Notes: generated by a model not told the origin, from the sequence alone. Shown: positions 7,944 through 16,761, numbered from the stretch's first letter. The stretch: DNA of 37,636 nt from Desulfobacterales bacterium (GCA_029211065.1 JARGFK010000038.1:1-37636); one strand, 5' to 3'. Made by a program: numbers and translations.

Positions 7944-8767
7944 TCGGGCCCGACCGGCTGGACCGGGTCAGCGCCGGCGCCGTGGTTCCCGAACAGGTCA
8001 TTTCCTACGTGCGTTCTGTGGCAGGGTCGCGACCCCGCCTGTTCGGCGCTTGCGTGGGCTATGAGACGGAAGGACAACTCGTTCTCATCGGATACCCGCT
8101 GCACGATCCCGTGGATAGCAACGCCATGTCCCATGCCGTGGATCAGGCGTTGAAGATCCCCGGGTTGCAGAAGATCACCGTCATCAGCCCTACCCGGCCG
8201 CCCCAGGCCCCCGGGAAAATCCGATCCGGCCGGGACGACTACTTTGTATTGCCGGTACCGGCGCCGCCGCCCGCAGCGAAACTGAGAAATCTGTTGCGCC
8301 GGGCGGACCGCGAGCTGACCATCGAACACGGCCGGCAGCTTGAACACGACCACCAGGCCCTGGTGGATCGCTTTTTGTCACAGCGAACACTGGCAGCCGG
8401 CACACGCCGGATTTTCAGGCAAATCCCCCGCTACCTCCAGGCGTCTCCCGGCAGTATGCTTGTCTCCGCCCGGACCGCCGGGGGGCGGCTGGCCGCGTTT
8501 GCCGTGGGAGAATACGCGTCGCTGCATACCGCTTTGTTCATGTTCTGCTTCCGGGATCCATCCCTGGCGCCGCCGGGCAGTTCCGACCGGGTCTTTTCCG
8601 GTCTAATGGACGAAGCGGCCCGGCGCGGACATACCCGTATGAATTTGGGCCTGGGGGTCAACGCGGGTATCCGTTTTTTCAAACGCAAATGGGGCGCTCA
8701 GCCATTTCTGCCCTGCATCCAAACCGAGTGGGAGATAAAACCGGCGGACCCGGTGTCACGGCTGTAA
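7940..8767 (+). CDS. GNAT-like acyltransferase, paralogue of the preceding N-terminal domain
   Basis: 275 residues that align end to end with residues ~30-265 of the upstream fusion: GYPL near residue 51 in both, a D-x-YY/YF-x-L step near 100, and the same end motif MNLGLGVNAGIRFFKRKWG (234-252; the fusion has LHLGLGVNAGIRRFKTKWG). It lacks the TraB part. The start overlaps the previous stop by four bases and has GGAGG upstream, so translation is probably coupled. A duplicated acyltransferase pair next to a radical SAM protein suggests two related transfer steps or a heterodimer (inference). The acyl donor and acceptor cannot be told from sequence. Confidence 0.65.
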   Translation: MIGPDRLDRVSAGAVVPEQVISYVRSVAGSRPRLFGACVGYETEGQLVLIGYPLHDPVDSNAMSHAVDQALKIPGLQKITVISPTRPPQAPGKIRSGRDDYFVLPVPAPPPAAKLRNLLRRADRELTIEHGRQLEHDHQALVDRFLSQRTLAAGTRRIFRQIPRYLQASPGSMLVSARTAGGRLAAFAVGEYASLHTALFMFCFRDPSLAPPGSSDRVFSGLMDEAARRGHTRMNLGLGVNAGIRFFKRKWGAQPFLPCIQTEWEIKPADPVSRL

Positions 8768-8773
8768 AATTTT

Positions 8774-8779
8774 GGGAGG
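8774..8779 (+). promoter_or_regulatory. Ribosome site that fixes the radical SAM start
   Basis: GGGAGG lies 10 bases before the ATG at 8790. A TTG at 8772 is in frame but overlaps this site, so the longer version (6 extra residues) is rejected. Confidence 0.55.
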
Positions 8780-8789
8780 CACTGAACAC

Positions 8790-9836
8790 ATGAATTTAAA
8801 TAAGCTCACACCGGCAAATCGTAAATTCCGGGGTCCCGGCTTCTGGGAAACCTTCAAAGAGACATTTCTAGGCGTCCGCCGACCCCTGGACTGCCTTCAG
8901 GTGGAAGTTACTTCCCGCTGCCCGGGCCGCTGCACCTATTGCCCCCGAACGGTTTTACAGGAAAACTGGCTGGGTCGCGACATGGCGGGAGACACCTTTG
9001 TCCGGCTGTGGCCCCTGATGCGGCGGGCAGGCCGGGTTCATCTCCAGGGTTGGGGGGAGCCGCTCCTAAACCCGTTCTTTTTTGAAATGGTCGCCCTGGC
9101 CCGCAAGGCCGGCTGCAGTGTTTCCACCACCACCGGCGGTCTGCTCATGACGCCGGACCTGGCGCTCCGGATCGTTGACAGCGGGATAGACATCGTGGCG
9201 TTTTCTCTGGCCGGTACGGATTCCACCGGCAACGCCCCCCGCCACGGCATGGATTTCGGCCAGGTGTGTGCCGCGATATCGACGTTGCAGATGGTCCGGG
9301 AAAAACGGCAGGGCGTCCACCTGGAAATCCATATTGCCTATCTCCTGCTGGCATCCAACCTGGACAACGTACGCGGACTCCCCGACCTGATGAAACGGCT
9401 GGGGGTGCACGCCGTCGTCATCAGCACGCTGGACTTCCTTCCGGACCCACAATTGACCGGGGAAGCTTTCTCACTTCAGGATCCCCATAAACTTGCCCGT
9501 GCTGCCGTCGTCCTGGAAGAGACCGCCATCCGGGCACGGGAACTGGATTTAGGGTTTCACTTCGAACTTCCCGATCCAGACGCCCCCGGCAACAACTGCC
9601 GCGAAAACATCCAGCGCTCCCTGTTTGTCTCGGCCGACGGCGCGGTGTCTCCCTGCGTTTATGTGAATGTGCCCATGAGCTGCCAGGATCCCAACCGCCG
9701 GGTTTTCGGGAATGTCCGCGAGCAGGACCCCATGGAAATATGGGACAGTGAAGCGTTTCGCAGCTTCCGCGACAGCCTCGCCCAGGGGAATCCTAACACG
9801 CCCTGCCGGTCCTGCCCGAAACGGATGATGAAGTAA
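8790..9836 (+). CDS. Radical SAM protein with SPASM-like cysteine-rich C-terminus
   Basis: 348 residues. The AdoMet-cluster motif is CPGRCTYC (C44, C48, C51), followed by a WGEP segment (a GGEP-type AdoMet-binding strand) near residue 90. The C-terminal ~80 residues carry NNCRENIQ, SADGAVSPC, a GNV turn, an MEIWDSEAFRSFR helix and a final CRSCPKR, the layout of SPASM/twitch domains that hold auxiliary 4Fe-4S clusters in peptide- and substrate-modifying enzymes. Third gene of the operon, 22 bases after the GNAT paralogue. No precursor-peptide gene is obvious nearby, so a small-molecule or protein substrate is as likely as a RiPP. Also compatible with MoaA/AlbA-like roles; the exact subfamily is not recognised. 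Confidence 0.8.
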   Translation: MNLNKLTPANRKFRGPGFWETFKETFLGVRRPLDCLQVEVTSRCPGRCTYCPRTVLQENWLGRDMAGDTFVRLWPLMRRAGRVHLQGWGEPLLNPFFFEMVALARKAGCSVSTTTGGLLMTPDLALRIVDSGIDIVAFSLAGTDSTGNAPRHGMDFGQVCAAISTLQMVREKRQGVHLEIHIAYLLLASNLDNVRGLPDLMKRLGVHAVVISTLDFLPDPQLTGEAFSLQDPHKLARAAVVLEETAIRARELDLGFHFELPDPDAPGNNCRENIQRSLFVSADGAVSPCVYVNVPMSCQDPNRRVFGNVREQDPMEIWDSEAFRSFRDSLAQGNPNTPCRSCPKRMMK

Positions 9837-9910
9837 TCGCAGGTCATCGCAGTCCTGAGACCTTGTGGTGTGGTTCTGGAATGTATACCTACAGGATTTC
9901 ACTCGATATT

Positions 9911-10058
9911 TGAAATTCCAAGTATCAAATCCCAATTCTCAAACAAACATCAATGACCAAAATCCCTAAAATGAAAACAATAAATCATAAAAGGTTTCGG
10001 AAATTGATTATTGGCAACTGAAATTTGTTTGTATTTTGGTGCTTGGATTTTGTGATTA
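9911..10058. repeat. AT-rich imperfect inverted repeat after the radical SAM operon
   Basis: The left arm (9911-9965, with CCAAGTATCAAAT and CAAACAAAC) and the right arm (10001-10058, with GTTTGTATTTTGGTGCTTGG) are imperfect reverse complements around a ~35-base AT-rich centre. Similar TTTGGTGCTTGGATTTTG strings occur between genes in many environmental genomes. It lies in the 297-base gap between convergent genes, where nothing else was found. It may act as a weak bidirectional terminator or be a decayed mobile repeat. Confidence 0.4.
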
Positions 10059-10133
10059 TACAAAGATAAGTACAAAGTAAATCAGGTAAACTCTGATCTT
10101 TTCCCCGAGGAATCATTATCGTCTCTGCAGTAT

Positions 10134-11030
10134 TCATCCGCGCGGATGAAACTGCTCATGGACGATTTTCAGCCGCTCCCGGGCCACATGGGTATAGATC
10201 TGGGTGGTGGAGATATCCACATGCCCCAGCATGATCTGCACCGCCCTTAAATCCGCGCCGCCTTCCAGCAGATGACTGGCAAACGAATGCCGCAGCGAAT
10301 GCGGCGTGACATTTTTATGAATGCCGGCCCGCAGGACATACCGCCGGAGCAGTTTCCAGAACCCCTGGCGGGTCATGGGCTTACCCGCCCGACCCACAAA
10401 GAGGTGGGAGCTGATATGTGTCTTTAACAGCAGCGGCCGGAATGTTTCCAGATAGGTATTGATTTTTTCCTTGGCGTAAAGACCGATGGGCACCACCCGC
10501 TCCTTGGCGCCTTTGCCGAACACCCTGACAAAACCGGCTTCAAGGTTGACATCGCGAACCTTAAGATTGACCAGTTCGGAAACCCGCAGCCCGGCTGCAT
10601 AGAGAAGCTCGATCATGGCGGCATCTCTGGTCTCTTTGGGTTTGCCGGGGTCCGGCGCATTTAAAAGCTTCTCAACATCTTTGATGGACAGAACATCCGG
10701 CAGCCGCAGCCCGCTTTTGGGCATATCGATCTGACGCGACGGGTCCTGGGTCAATAGTTTCTCCTGGACCAAGAAACGAAAAAAACCCCGCAGCGTTACC
10801 AGATGGCGGGCCCTGGAACGGGGGCCCAGGCCGCTGTTCCGGAGGGATATCAGGTGTTTCAATAATACCGCCGGATCCACAGATGCAACCTGATCGATTC
10901 CGGCTTGTTTGAGAAAATTCAGGAACTCGGATAGATCAAGGCTGTAGGCTTCAATGGTTTTAGCGGCCAGGCCTTTTTCAACCAGCATGTAATTGATATA
11001 ACGGTCGACAAATTCATCCATTGCAGACAT
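10134..11030 (-). CDS. xerD: Tyrosine recombinase XerD
   Basis: 298 residues, normal XerC/XerD length. The N-terminal SAM-like core-binding domain spans ~1-95 and the catalytic domain ~105-298. All catalytic residues are present: R149 (AAGLRVSEL), K173 (FGKGAKER), H244 and R247 (HSLRHSF), H270 (LGHVDIS) and Y279 (TQIYTH). It would resolve chromosome dimers at dif with a XerC partner and FtsK. XerD is preferred to XerC from the HSLRHSFASHLLEGGADLRAVQ style, not from a test. It starts 2 bases after the aminopeptidase stop, so the two are co-transcribed. No integrase-type extensions or nearby attachment sites were seen, so it is probably chromosomal housekeeping. Confidence 0.85.
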   Translation of the reverse strand: MSAMDEFVDRYINYMLVEKGLAAKTIEAYSLDLSEFLNFLKQAGIDQVASVDPAVLLKHLISLRNSGLGPRSRARHLVTLRGFFRFLVQEKLLTQDPSRQIDMPKSGLRLPDVLSIKDVEKLLNAPDPGKPKETRDAAMIELLYAAGLRVSELVNLKVRDVNLEAGFVRVFGKGAKERVVPIGLYAKEKINTYLETFRPLLLKTHISSHLFVGRAGKPMTRQGFWKLLRRYVLRAGIHKNVTPHSLRHSFASHLLEGGADLRAVQIMLGHVDISTTQIYTHVARERLKIVHEQFHPRG

Positions 11031-11032
11031 GC

Positions 11033-12151
11033 TTATACTCCCAACCGGACTTCGTCCACGGTCGTTCTGTTCAGAACATCGACCCCGTCAGCCGTGACCA
11101 CAATCATATTCTCCAGGCGGACACCGCCCCAACCCGGCAGATAGATGCCCGGCTCCACCGTGCATACCATTCCTGCCGCCAGTTTTTTATCGCCCAGGGG
11201 ACTGAGCCGGGGCTGTTCGTGAATGGCCAGGCCGACGCCGTGACCCAACCCATGGCCGAAGCAATCTTTAAAACCCATCTTTTCAATATGGCGCCGGGCA
11301 ATCTCGTCCACGGCTTTGGTGCCGATTCCCGGTTTTATGGCTTCAATGGCCATTTCCTGGGCTTCCCTGACGGTTTGAAAGACTTTTTGAAAGGTTGTAT
11401 CCGGTTCCCCCATGACCAGGGTACGGGAAATATCCGAGCAATACCCTTCCAGGCGGATCCCCCAGTCAAACAGGATCGGTTCGTCCGACCGCAGCGGACG
11501 GTCCCCGGGAATGGCGTGGGGCAGCGCGCTGTTGGGTCCCGAAGCCACGATGGCAGGAAAGGACAGCCCGTCTGCACCCGCTTCCCGCAGCGCCTTCTCC
11601 AAAGACCAGGCCGCCTCTTTTTCGGTCATGCCCGGTCTTATATCAGCGGCAACCTGGCCGAAAACGGATTCCGCCAGCCCCAGGGCGTTGCGGATGGCCC
11701 CGATCTCGGGTTGTGTTTTCTCAACGCGCAGCGTTTCGACAATATCCTCGGTATCCGCCAGTTCGACCGCCAGATGGGCATCTTTCAAAGCTGTTATCAT
11801 TTTCCGGTGCTGGGCCCGGGAGACGCGGATGCTTTCAAAACCCAGACGTCTGGTTTGGTATCCTTTCAGAATTATCGGCAATTCCTTGGCCAACCCTTCC
11901 CTGTATATGATGGTTTCATAGTCGGGGGCTTCCTGCCGGGCTTGCAATTCAAAGCGGGAATCGGTTGCCAAGAGCAATTTTTCGGCTGTAATCAATAGCG
12001 CCCCGGCCGACTCGTCAAACTGGGTGTCTTCACCGGTAAATCCGCTTAAATAGCGGCGGTTTTCGGCAATGAGCACCAGAAAGGCGTCCAGCTCTTTTAG
12101 CTGCATAGCCTCTCGGACCCGGTCTATTCGAACCTGATGAACATCTTTCAA
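11033..12151 (-). CDS. M24B metallopeptidase (Xaa-Pro aminopeptidase/dipeptidase)
   Basis: 372 residues: creatinase-like N-terminal domain (~8-135) and pita-bread catalytic domain (~145-365). The five metal ligands are visible: D229 (LFDWG), D240 (SDISRT), H304 (GLGHGVG), E333 (TVEPGIY) and E347 (VRLEN). It removes residues next to proline in peptides, in the cytoplasm. The start is a TTG at 12151 with a GGGGGA ribosome site 5-6 bases upstream; no better in-frame start lies nearby. First gene of an operon with xerD, and divergent from the formyltransferase gene over 268 bases. PepP and PepQ cannot be separated by eye. Confidence 0.88.
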   Translation of the reverse strand: MKDVHQVRIDRVREAMQLKELDAFLVLIAENRRYLSGFTGEDTQFDESAGALLITAEKLLLATDSRFELQARQEAPDYETIIYREGLAKELPIILKGYQTRRLGFESIRVSRAQHRKMITALKDAHLAVELADTEDIVETLRVEKTQPEIGAIRNALGLAESVFGQVAADIRPGMTEKEAAWSLEKALREAGADGLSFPAIVASGPNSALPHAIPGDRPLRSDEPILFDWGIRLEGYCSDISRTLVMGEPDTTFQKVFQTVREAQEMAIEAIKPGIGTKAVDEIARRHIEKMGFKDCFGHGLGHGVGLAIHEQPRLSPLGDKKLAAGMVCTVEPGIYLPGWGGVRLENMIVVTADGVDVLNRTTVDEVRLGV

Positions 12152-12419
12152 GTTAATCCCCCAATCAAAAGTGCTTCCGGGATGAATCCGTTCCAGCCGG
12201 AAAGTATTTTTCCAGTCACTCTAATCAAATTTTACGGCGGGAATCAAGATGATAACTTGCCCGGGCCAATAAAACCCTTGAAAGCGGTTTTTTTTTATGT
12301 GATGAAGCAAATATAATTTCGTTAACGATTACATAGCCATTTGCTCTCCGATCAACGAGACGGCAGAATCCACTTTTCGGTTTGGGAAACTGTTTAAACG
12401 AAATTACAAGGAGGAACCT

Positions 12420-13352
12420 ATGCGTATCGTGTTTATCGGCCAGGCGCCTTTCGGCAAGGATTCGCTGGCTGCGCTCATCCAACAGGGTGAAAACATTGTC
12501 GGCGTGATCACCGTGCCGGATCTGCCCGGACAAAAACGCCCCAATCCGGTTAAAGCGCTGGCATTGGAACAGGGGCTGCCCCTGCTGCAGCCGGCAAAGC
12601 TGAAACATCCGGAAAGCGTCGCCTGGGTGCGTGAACTGAAACCGGATTTGCTGGTCCTGGCGTTTGTGACTCAATTCGCACCGCTGGAGATGATTAAGTC
12701 CGCCACCCACGGCGGCATCAATTACCACCCTTCCCTGCTGCCCAAATACCGCGGCGGTTCCGCCATCAACTGGGCCGTTATCCGCGGCGAGCGGGAAACC
12801 GGCGTCACCATCCACCTGATCGATGAAGGCGTGGATACCGGCCCCGTCATCCTCCAGGAAAAAGTGGATATCAGCCCGGATGATACCGTCAAAAGCCTCT
12901 ACTTTGAAAAGCTGTATCCCCTGGGAATCAATTTGATCGCCCGGGCCGTCGCACTCGTCCGGGAAGGCAAGGCCCGGCCGATTCCCCAGGATGAATCCAA
13001 GGTTTCTTTCCAGCCGGTTATTACAGAATCGGATACCGTCATCAACTGGAAGCATTCCACCCAGGGGGTATATGACATGATCCGCGGGTCGAATCCCAGT
13101 CCGGGAGCGGTTACAACCTTTGAGGGCCGGGCGCTGAAAATCTGGGAAGCCAAACCCTACCCGTTGCAGGGACGAGCCGGCGATATAATTGAAATTGTTG
13201 AAGATAGGGGTTTTGTGGTCTCCACTGCCGACGGGGGCATCCTTGTGGAACGGGTCCAGTTTGACAATGTTAAACTCGCGGCCGTCGATTTCAGTAAAAG
13301 CCGGGGCCTCCGGACCGGTGACCGCCTGGGGGGGGTGAGAAAAACAGGCTGA
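12420..13352 (+). CDS. Formyltransferase, 10-formyl-THF dehydrogenase hydrolase-domain type
   Basis: 310 residues: N-terminal formyltransferase Rossmann domain (1-~200) and a C-terminal OB-like domain (~215-305). The catalytic triad is kept: N101 and H103 in INYHPSLLPKYRGG and D139 in DEGVDTGP. The layout (IGQAPFG start, TVPD at 31-34, YHPSLLP, SAINW, DDTVKSLYFEKLYPLGI) resembles the N-terminal domain of ALDH1L1/FDH more than classical Fmt, but N101 is as in Fmt. Possible jobs are 10-formyl-THF hydrolase, formyl transfer to an unknown amine, or Met-tRNA formylation. A strong AGGAGG lies 6-7 bases before the ATG. No def gene follows, which speaks against the usual fmt-def operon. Confidence 0.75.
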   Translation: MRIVFIGQAPFGKDSLAALIQQGENIVGVITVPDLPGQKRPNPVKALALEQGLPLLQPAKLKHPESVAWVRELKPDLLVLAFVTQFAPLEMIKSATHGGINYHPSLLPKYRGGSAINWAVIRGERETGVTIHLIDEGVDTGPVILQEKVDISPDDTVKSLYFEKLYPLGINLIARAVALVREGKARPIPQDESKVSFQPVITESDTVINWKHSTQGVYDMIRGSNPSPGAVTTFEGRALKIWEAKPYPLQGRAGDIIEIVEDRGFVVSTADGGILVERVQFDNVKLAAVDFSKSRGLRTGDRLGGVRKTG

Positions 13353-13448
13353 TGGGGTTTAGGCCGAAGGCAGTTAGGCTAAATATGGATGGTCCCGACC
13401 CCGGAAAGCTTCAGCCTTCAGCCTATCCGCCTAATTATTTAAACTAAA

Positions 13449-15353
13449 TTATTCGGAAGCCGGTTTTAACCTGCCTGTTTTTTTAATTAAAATAACCTGC
13501 CATCCCATACAAACGACAAACAGTCCGAACCCGGCGTAAAAGAAAACCGCCGCCTTGGTCAGTATCGCAAACAATCCCAGGATCGAAGCCAGGATAAACC
13601 CGAACCGTTCCAGCCGCTCCAGATAATTAAAACAGTAATTGGAAATGCCGATCTGTAGCGTGGCAATCACCACCAGGATCGTAATCAGTTGCAGGGCAGA
13701 GAACCAAAATCCGGCTTCCGGCATCAGGATGGTAACCGGTGCATAGATAAAGAATATGGGGAGCAGGTATTTGGCAAAAGCCGCTTTGACCGCCTCCCAG
13801 GCCGTCTTCCAGTAATCGGCGCCGGCTATCTGGGCTGCCACCAGGGCTCCCACAGCCACCGGCGGGGTAATATGAGAACAGATCGCAAAGTAAAAACAGT
13901 ACAGATGAGCGGCCAAGAGCGGCACGCCCATGTTGAGAAGGCTCGGCACAGCACCCACAGCCACCAGCATATAGGCGGCCGGTGTGGGAACGCCGATTCC
14001 CAGGATGATTGAACTGACCATGGTAATAAACAGGGCCACGGCCAGGATGCCGCCGCTCAGGTCTTCAATGGCAAGGGGCAGTTTGATGCCAAGCCCGCTG
14101 CTGACGATGGCGGAGACCACCACCCCCAGCAGGCCGCAGATCATGGCCACAGAACAGGCCGAGTTGGTGCTTTTAACGACATCCCTTAATATGTGACGGA
14201 GGCTCAGGCGTGCATCCTTTCGCAAAATACCGGTAAGGGTGCCCACGACAATGGTGGTGATGATGCTCCAGAATCCGACAAACGGCAGGGTATACCCCTC
14301 TGCCAGCAAATAAACCAAAACCCCCAGGGGGAAAAAGAAGATAGGCGAATCCAGCAATACCTGCCGGCCGCTGATTTTTTCGACGATCGGCCGGATTTCC
14401 ATTTTATAAGCCGTCAGGGTGATATACAGAAACACGCAGCCCACGTATAACAGGGCCGGTATAATGGCAGCCTTTACGATCTCGATATAGGGGATATTGG
14501 TGTAACTGGCCATCAGAAAGGCCGTGGCCCCCATGATCGGCGGAATGATCTGCCCGCCGTTGGAGGATACGGTTTCAATGGCGCCGGCCTGTTCGGGCGT
14601 ATACCCGCTCTTTTTCATCATGGGGATGGTAAAGCTGCCGGTAATGGTGATGTTGGCAACGGTGCTGCCGGTAACGGTCCCTAATAGAGAGCTGCCGATC
14701 AGGGCAACCATGGCCGGGCCCGCCCGCATCTTCGAACCCACCCAGCGCCCCAGACCGATGATAAACCGGGTGCCGCCGAAAGCATCCAGGATGCCGCCGA
14801 AAAATATAAACAGAAACAGGTAGTTGGCGGAAAGTTCGAGGATATCGCCGTACACCCCTTTTCCGGTTCCCAATTCCACGCTCATCCACATCAGCAGGCG
14901 CCAGTAGGATATGTCCGGCACCGTAAACGGAGGCGGCAGATACCGGCCGAAAATCAAGTAAACGATGGCGATCATGCAGACGATGGGAAAACTGCGGCCG
15001 AATATGACCCAGTTGCCCACGATCAGAATGATGATGATCAGGGTGCCGGCCACCAGGTCGGATGGGGCCGGTATGGAGGTGCGATATTCCAGGATTTCGT
15101 CCAGCTCAATCATTAGATAGCCGGTTACCGCCACCGACAGAAGAAACAACCCCAGGCCGATATACCAGCGCGATTTTGTATCCGCACTCAGCATCAGCGA
15201 CAAAAAAACCACCACCAGTGCCAACCCCAGATGGGTGATGACATGGCCGTCCGGATCCTGGATCAGCATCTGGGTATACATCATCTGATAAACAGCCATC
15301 GCTATCGCCACAATGGGCAGGACGACAGCGATGACTTTATTGACAATCTTCAT
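13449..15353 (-). CDS. TAXI-TRAP transporter permease (fused small and large subunits)
   Basis: 634 residues, almost wholly hydrophobic, with the DctQ-like four-helix part (~1-175) fused to the DctM-like part (~180-620), as is usual for TAXI-type TRAP systems. Family marks include GGILDAFGGTRFIIGLGRW, TGSTVANITITGSFTIP, NGGQIIPPIMGATAFLMA and SHITPPVAVGALVAAQIAG, the repeated loops of the large subunit. It imports an organic acid or amino acid using an ion gradient, in the inner membrane. The binding protein lies just upstream, 40 bases away, on the same strand. The substrate cannot be told. Convergent with the formyltransferase; the 96-base gap has only AGGCT/AGCCT palindrome fragments. Confidence 0.92.
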   Translation of the reverse strand: MKIVNKVIAVVLPIVAIAMAVYQMMYTQMLIQDPDGHVITHLGLALVVVFLSLMLSADTKSRWYIGLGLFLLSVAVTGYLMIELDEILEYRTSIPAPSDLVAGTLIIIILIVGNWVIFGRSFPIVCMIAIVYLIFGRYLPPPFTVPDISYWRLLMWMSVELGTGKGVYGDILELSANYLFLFIFFGGILDAFGGTRFIIGLGRWVGSKMRAGPAMVALIGSSLLGTVTGSTVANITITGSFTIPMMKKSGYTPEQAGAIETVSSNGGQIIPPIMGATAFLMASYTNIPYIEIVKAAIIPALLYVGCVFLYITLTAYKMEIRPIVEKISGRQVLLDSPIFFFPLGVLVYLLAEGYTLPFVGFWSIITTIVVGTLTGILRKDARLSLRHILRDVVKSTNSACSVAMICGLLGVVVSAIVSSGLGIKLPLAIEDLSGGILAVALFITMVSSIILGIGVPTPAAYMLVAVGAVPSLLNMGVPLLAAHLYCFYFAICSHITPPVAVGALVAAQIAGADYWKTAWEAVKAAFAKYLLPIFFIYAPVTILMPEAGFWFSALQLITILVVIATLQIGISNYCFNYLERLERFGFILASILGLFAILTKAAVFFYAGFGLFVVCMGWQVILIKKTGRLKPASE

Positions 15354-15393
15354 GCGGGCCTCGTTTCAGCAAAACGAACTGACGACAGAAAAC

Positions 15394-16425
15394 CTACTTC
15401 AGCAATTCCACCAGGTCCTGGACCTTGATCCCTTTTTCATCGTAGTATTTCTTGGCGCCCGGATGAAGCTTGTTCAGCTTCAGAGAAGGCGGGGCCGGTT
15501 TAAACTCCGGCGTCATATGTGCGCCGATGGGATGCCACTTGGCCCATTCTTCCGCCGGGGTTTCCCAGATTACCCGGGTAACCTCATATACGATCTTGGG
15601 ATCCATCCTTTCATCGGCGATAAAAAAGGTGGGATCGTTGAAAGCCCAGATGTCATTGGGCTGGGTGACCGGATCGAGGGCCTTGGCAGGCACCCGCACC
15701 GGCAGGACGGCAAATTCCTGCTCCATCAGTGCCAGCAGTTTATCCCGATCAAAACCAATGTAGTAAACCGGCGCTTTGGTTTCCAGTTTGTCGATCAGCC
15801 CCCCCTTGCTGAAAGTGCGGGGATAAATGTGATTAAACAGCAGAAAGGACGCGTCCACCAGCCCATCCATCATCTTGCTGGCTCCGCCGCCGTAACCGGT
15901 GTATACGATCTCCTTGACTTTGTCATCGACCCCGTAAGCTTTCAGGATGGCCATATGGTCAGGAGTGTTGGCAGCGCCCTTGCGGCCGACATCCACAACC
16001 TTGCCTGCCAGATCTTCAACCCGTTTTATTTTAGCGTCATAGGTGATCAGGCACTGGGTCATGGTGCTGGCCGTGGCAATGAAGCGGTCTCCGGTATGGG
16101 GCACCCTTTTCTTGCTGTAGTCATGACCCGGTCGGTAATGGATCTGGGAGAAACTGGAAATGCCGATATATTTATCGGGCTGTTCCTTGACCATGTCAAA
16201 ATTGCCGGAAATGCCGGCGGTTGAAACCGCGTCGGCCTTCAGCCAGGTTGATTTTTCATTGATGAATTTTGCCAGGGCTTGGGAAAACGGATACCAGGCG
16301 TCGTCCGTGCGGCCGCCGCCGATCAATATCTGGCTGGTCGTCTGGGCCGGCGCTTCCGGAACGATGAAGCCGCTTAAGCCGAACAAAACGGTCAGTACAA
16401 TTACCATCACACTCAATCGTTTCAT
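15394..16425 (-). CDS. TAXI-family TRAP substrate-binding protein
   Basis: 343 residues with a Sec signal peptide (MKRLSVMVIVLTVLFGLSGF, cleavage probably after APAQ near residue 28). The mature protein begins TSQILIGGGRTDDAWYPFSQALAKFIN, the start of the TAXI fold (DUF/NMT1-like), and continues with ISGNFDMVKEQPDKYIGISSF and a GYGGGASKMMDGLVD segment. It captures the solute in the periplasm for the fused permease downstream. AGGGGG precedes the ATG at 16425. The stop codon is TAG, which shows that TAG is used as an ordinary stop here. Confidence 0.92.
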   Translation of the reverse strand: MKRLSVMVIVLTVLFGLSGFIVPEAPAQTTSQILIGGGRTDDAWYPFSQALAKFINEKSTWLKADAVSTAGISGNFDMVKEQPDKYIGISSFSQIHYRPGHDYSKKRVPHTGDRFIATASTMTQCLITYDAKIKRVEDLAGKVVDVGRKGAANTPDHMAILKAYGVDDKVKEIVYTGYGGGASKMMDGLVDASFLLFNHIYPRTFSKGGLIDKLETKAPVYYIGFDRDKLLALMEQEFAVLPVRVPAKALDPVTQPNDIWAFNDPTFFIADERMDPKIVYEVTRVIWETPAEEWAKWHPIGAHMTPEFKPAPPSLKLNKLHPGAKKYYDEKGIKVQDLVELLK

Positions 16426-16628
16426 TTGTTACCCCCTTTTTGAATGTTATGATGATGATATCGGCATACGCCCCTGATTCTTGCGCAGGACGATGTTTTG
16501 GAACCGCTTGATAGCTGGAATGTAACTAAATTAGTTATTACCTTTTCCGGACTATGTCAAGAGTATTTCCGGCGGCCGTTATTCTCGACATCTACGGTTT
16601 TGTTTACCTCTGTCGTAATTTCATTCGC

Positions 16629-16697
16629 CTTCGCCTTTCATCCCTGCTGCTTGTCGAAGATCCCGGTTTATCGGGGCAGCAGGGATGAAAGGCGAGG
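16629..16697. repeat. 20-bp perfect inverted repeat (interspersed palindrome)
   Basis: TCGCCTTTCATCCCTGCTGC (16631-16650) is the exact reverse complement of 16676-16695. The 25-base loop itself contains CCCG-GTTTAT-CGGG. The pairing continues outward past one mismatch to 16629/16697. This would form a stable cruciform or RNA hairpin, but no T-run follows, so it is not a standard terminator. It is probably a REP/MITE-like unit or a processing site. Confidence 0.6.
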
Positions 16698-16761
16698 TGA
16701 ACCGCGCCGAAGCTCAACTGAGCGTAGTCGGGTTAAAGCCACGACCAATTCCGCTTTGATA

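Noticed and set aside
9837-10133. Possible precursor-peptide gene for the radical SAM protein
   Set aside because: Only AT-rich inverted repeat was found; no short frame with a leader-like start, and nothing suitable between the operon genes.
10134-11030. XerD-type gene as a phage or island integrase
   Set aside because: Normal Xer length, coupled to a housekeeping peptidase, no tRNA, attachment repeats or phage genes beside it.
12276-12298. Terminator-like AAAACCC..GCGGTTTTTTTTT upstream of the formyltransferase gene
   Set aside because: The stem is about 5 pairs, and no plus-strand gene ends before it, so it has nothing to terminate.
12225-13055. 276-codon minus-strand open frame opposite the formyltransferase gene
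   Set aside because: The formyltransferase on the plus strand has the catalytic N-x-H...D set and a strong ribosome site; the opposite frame has no recognisable motif.
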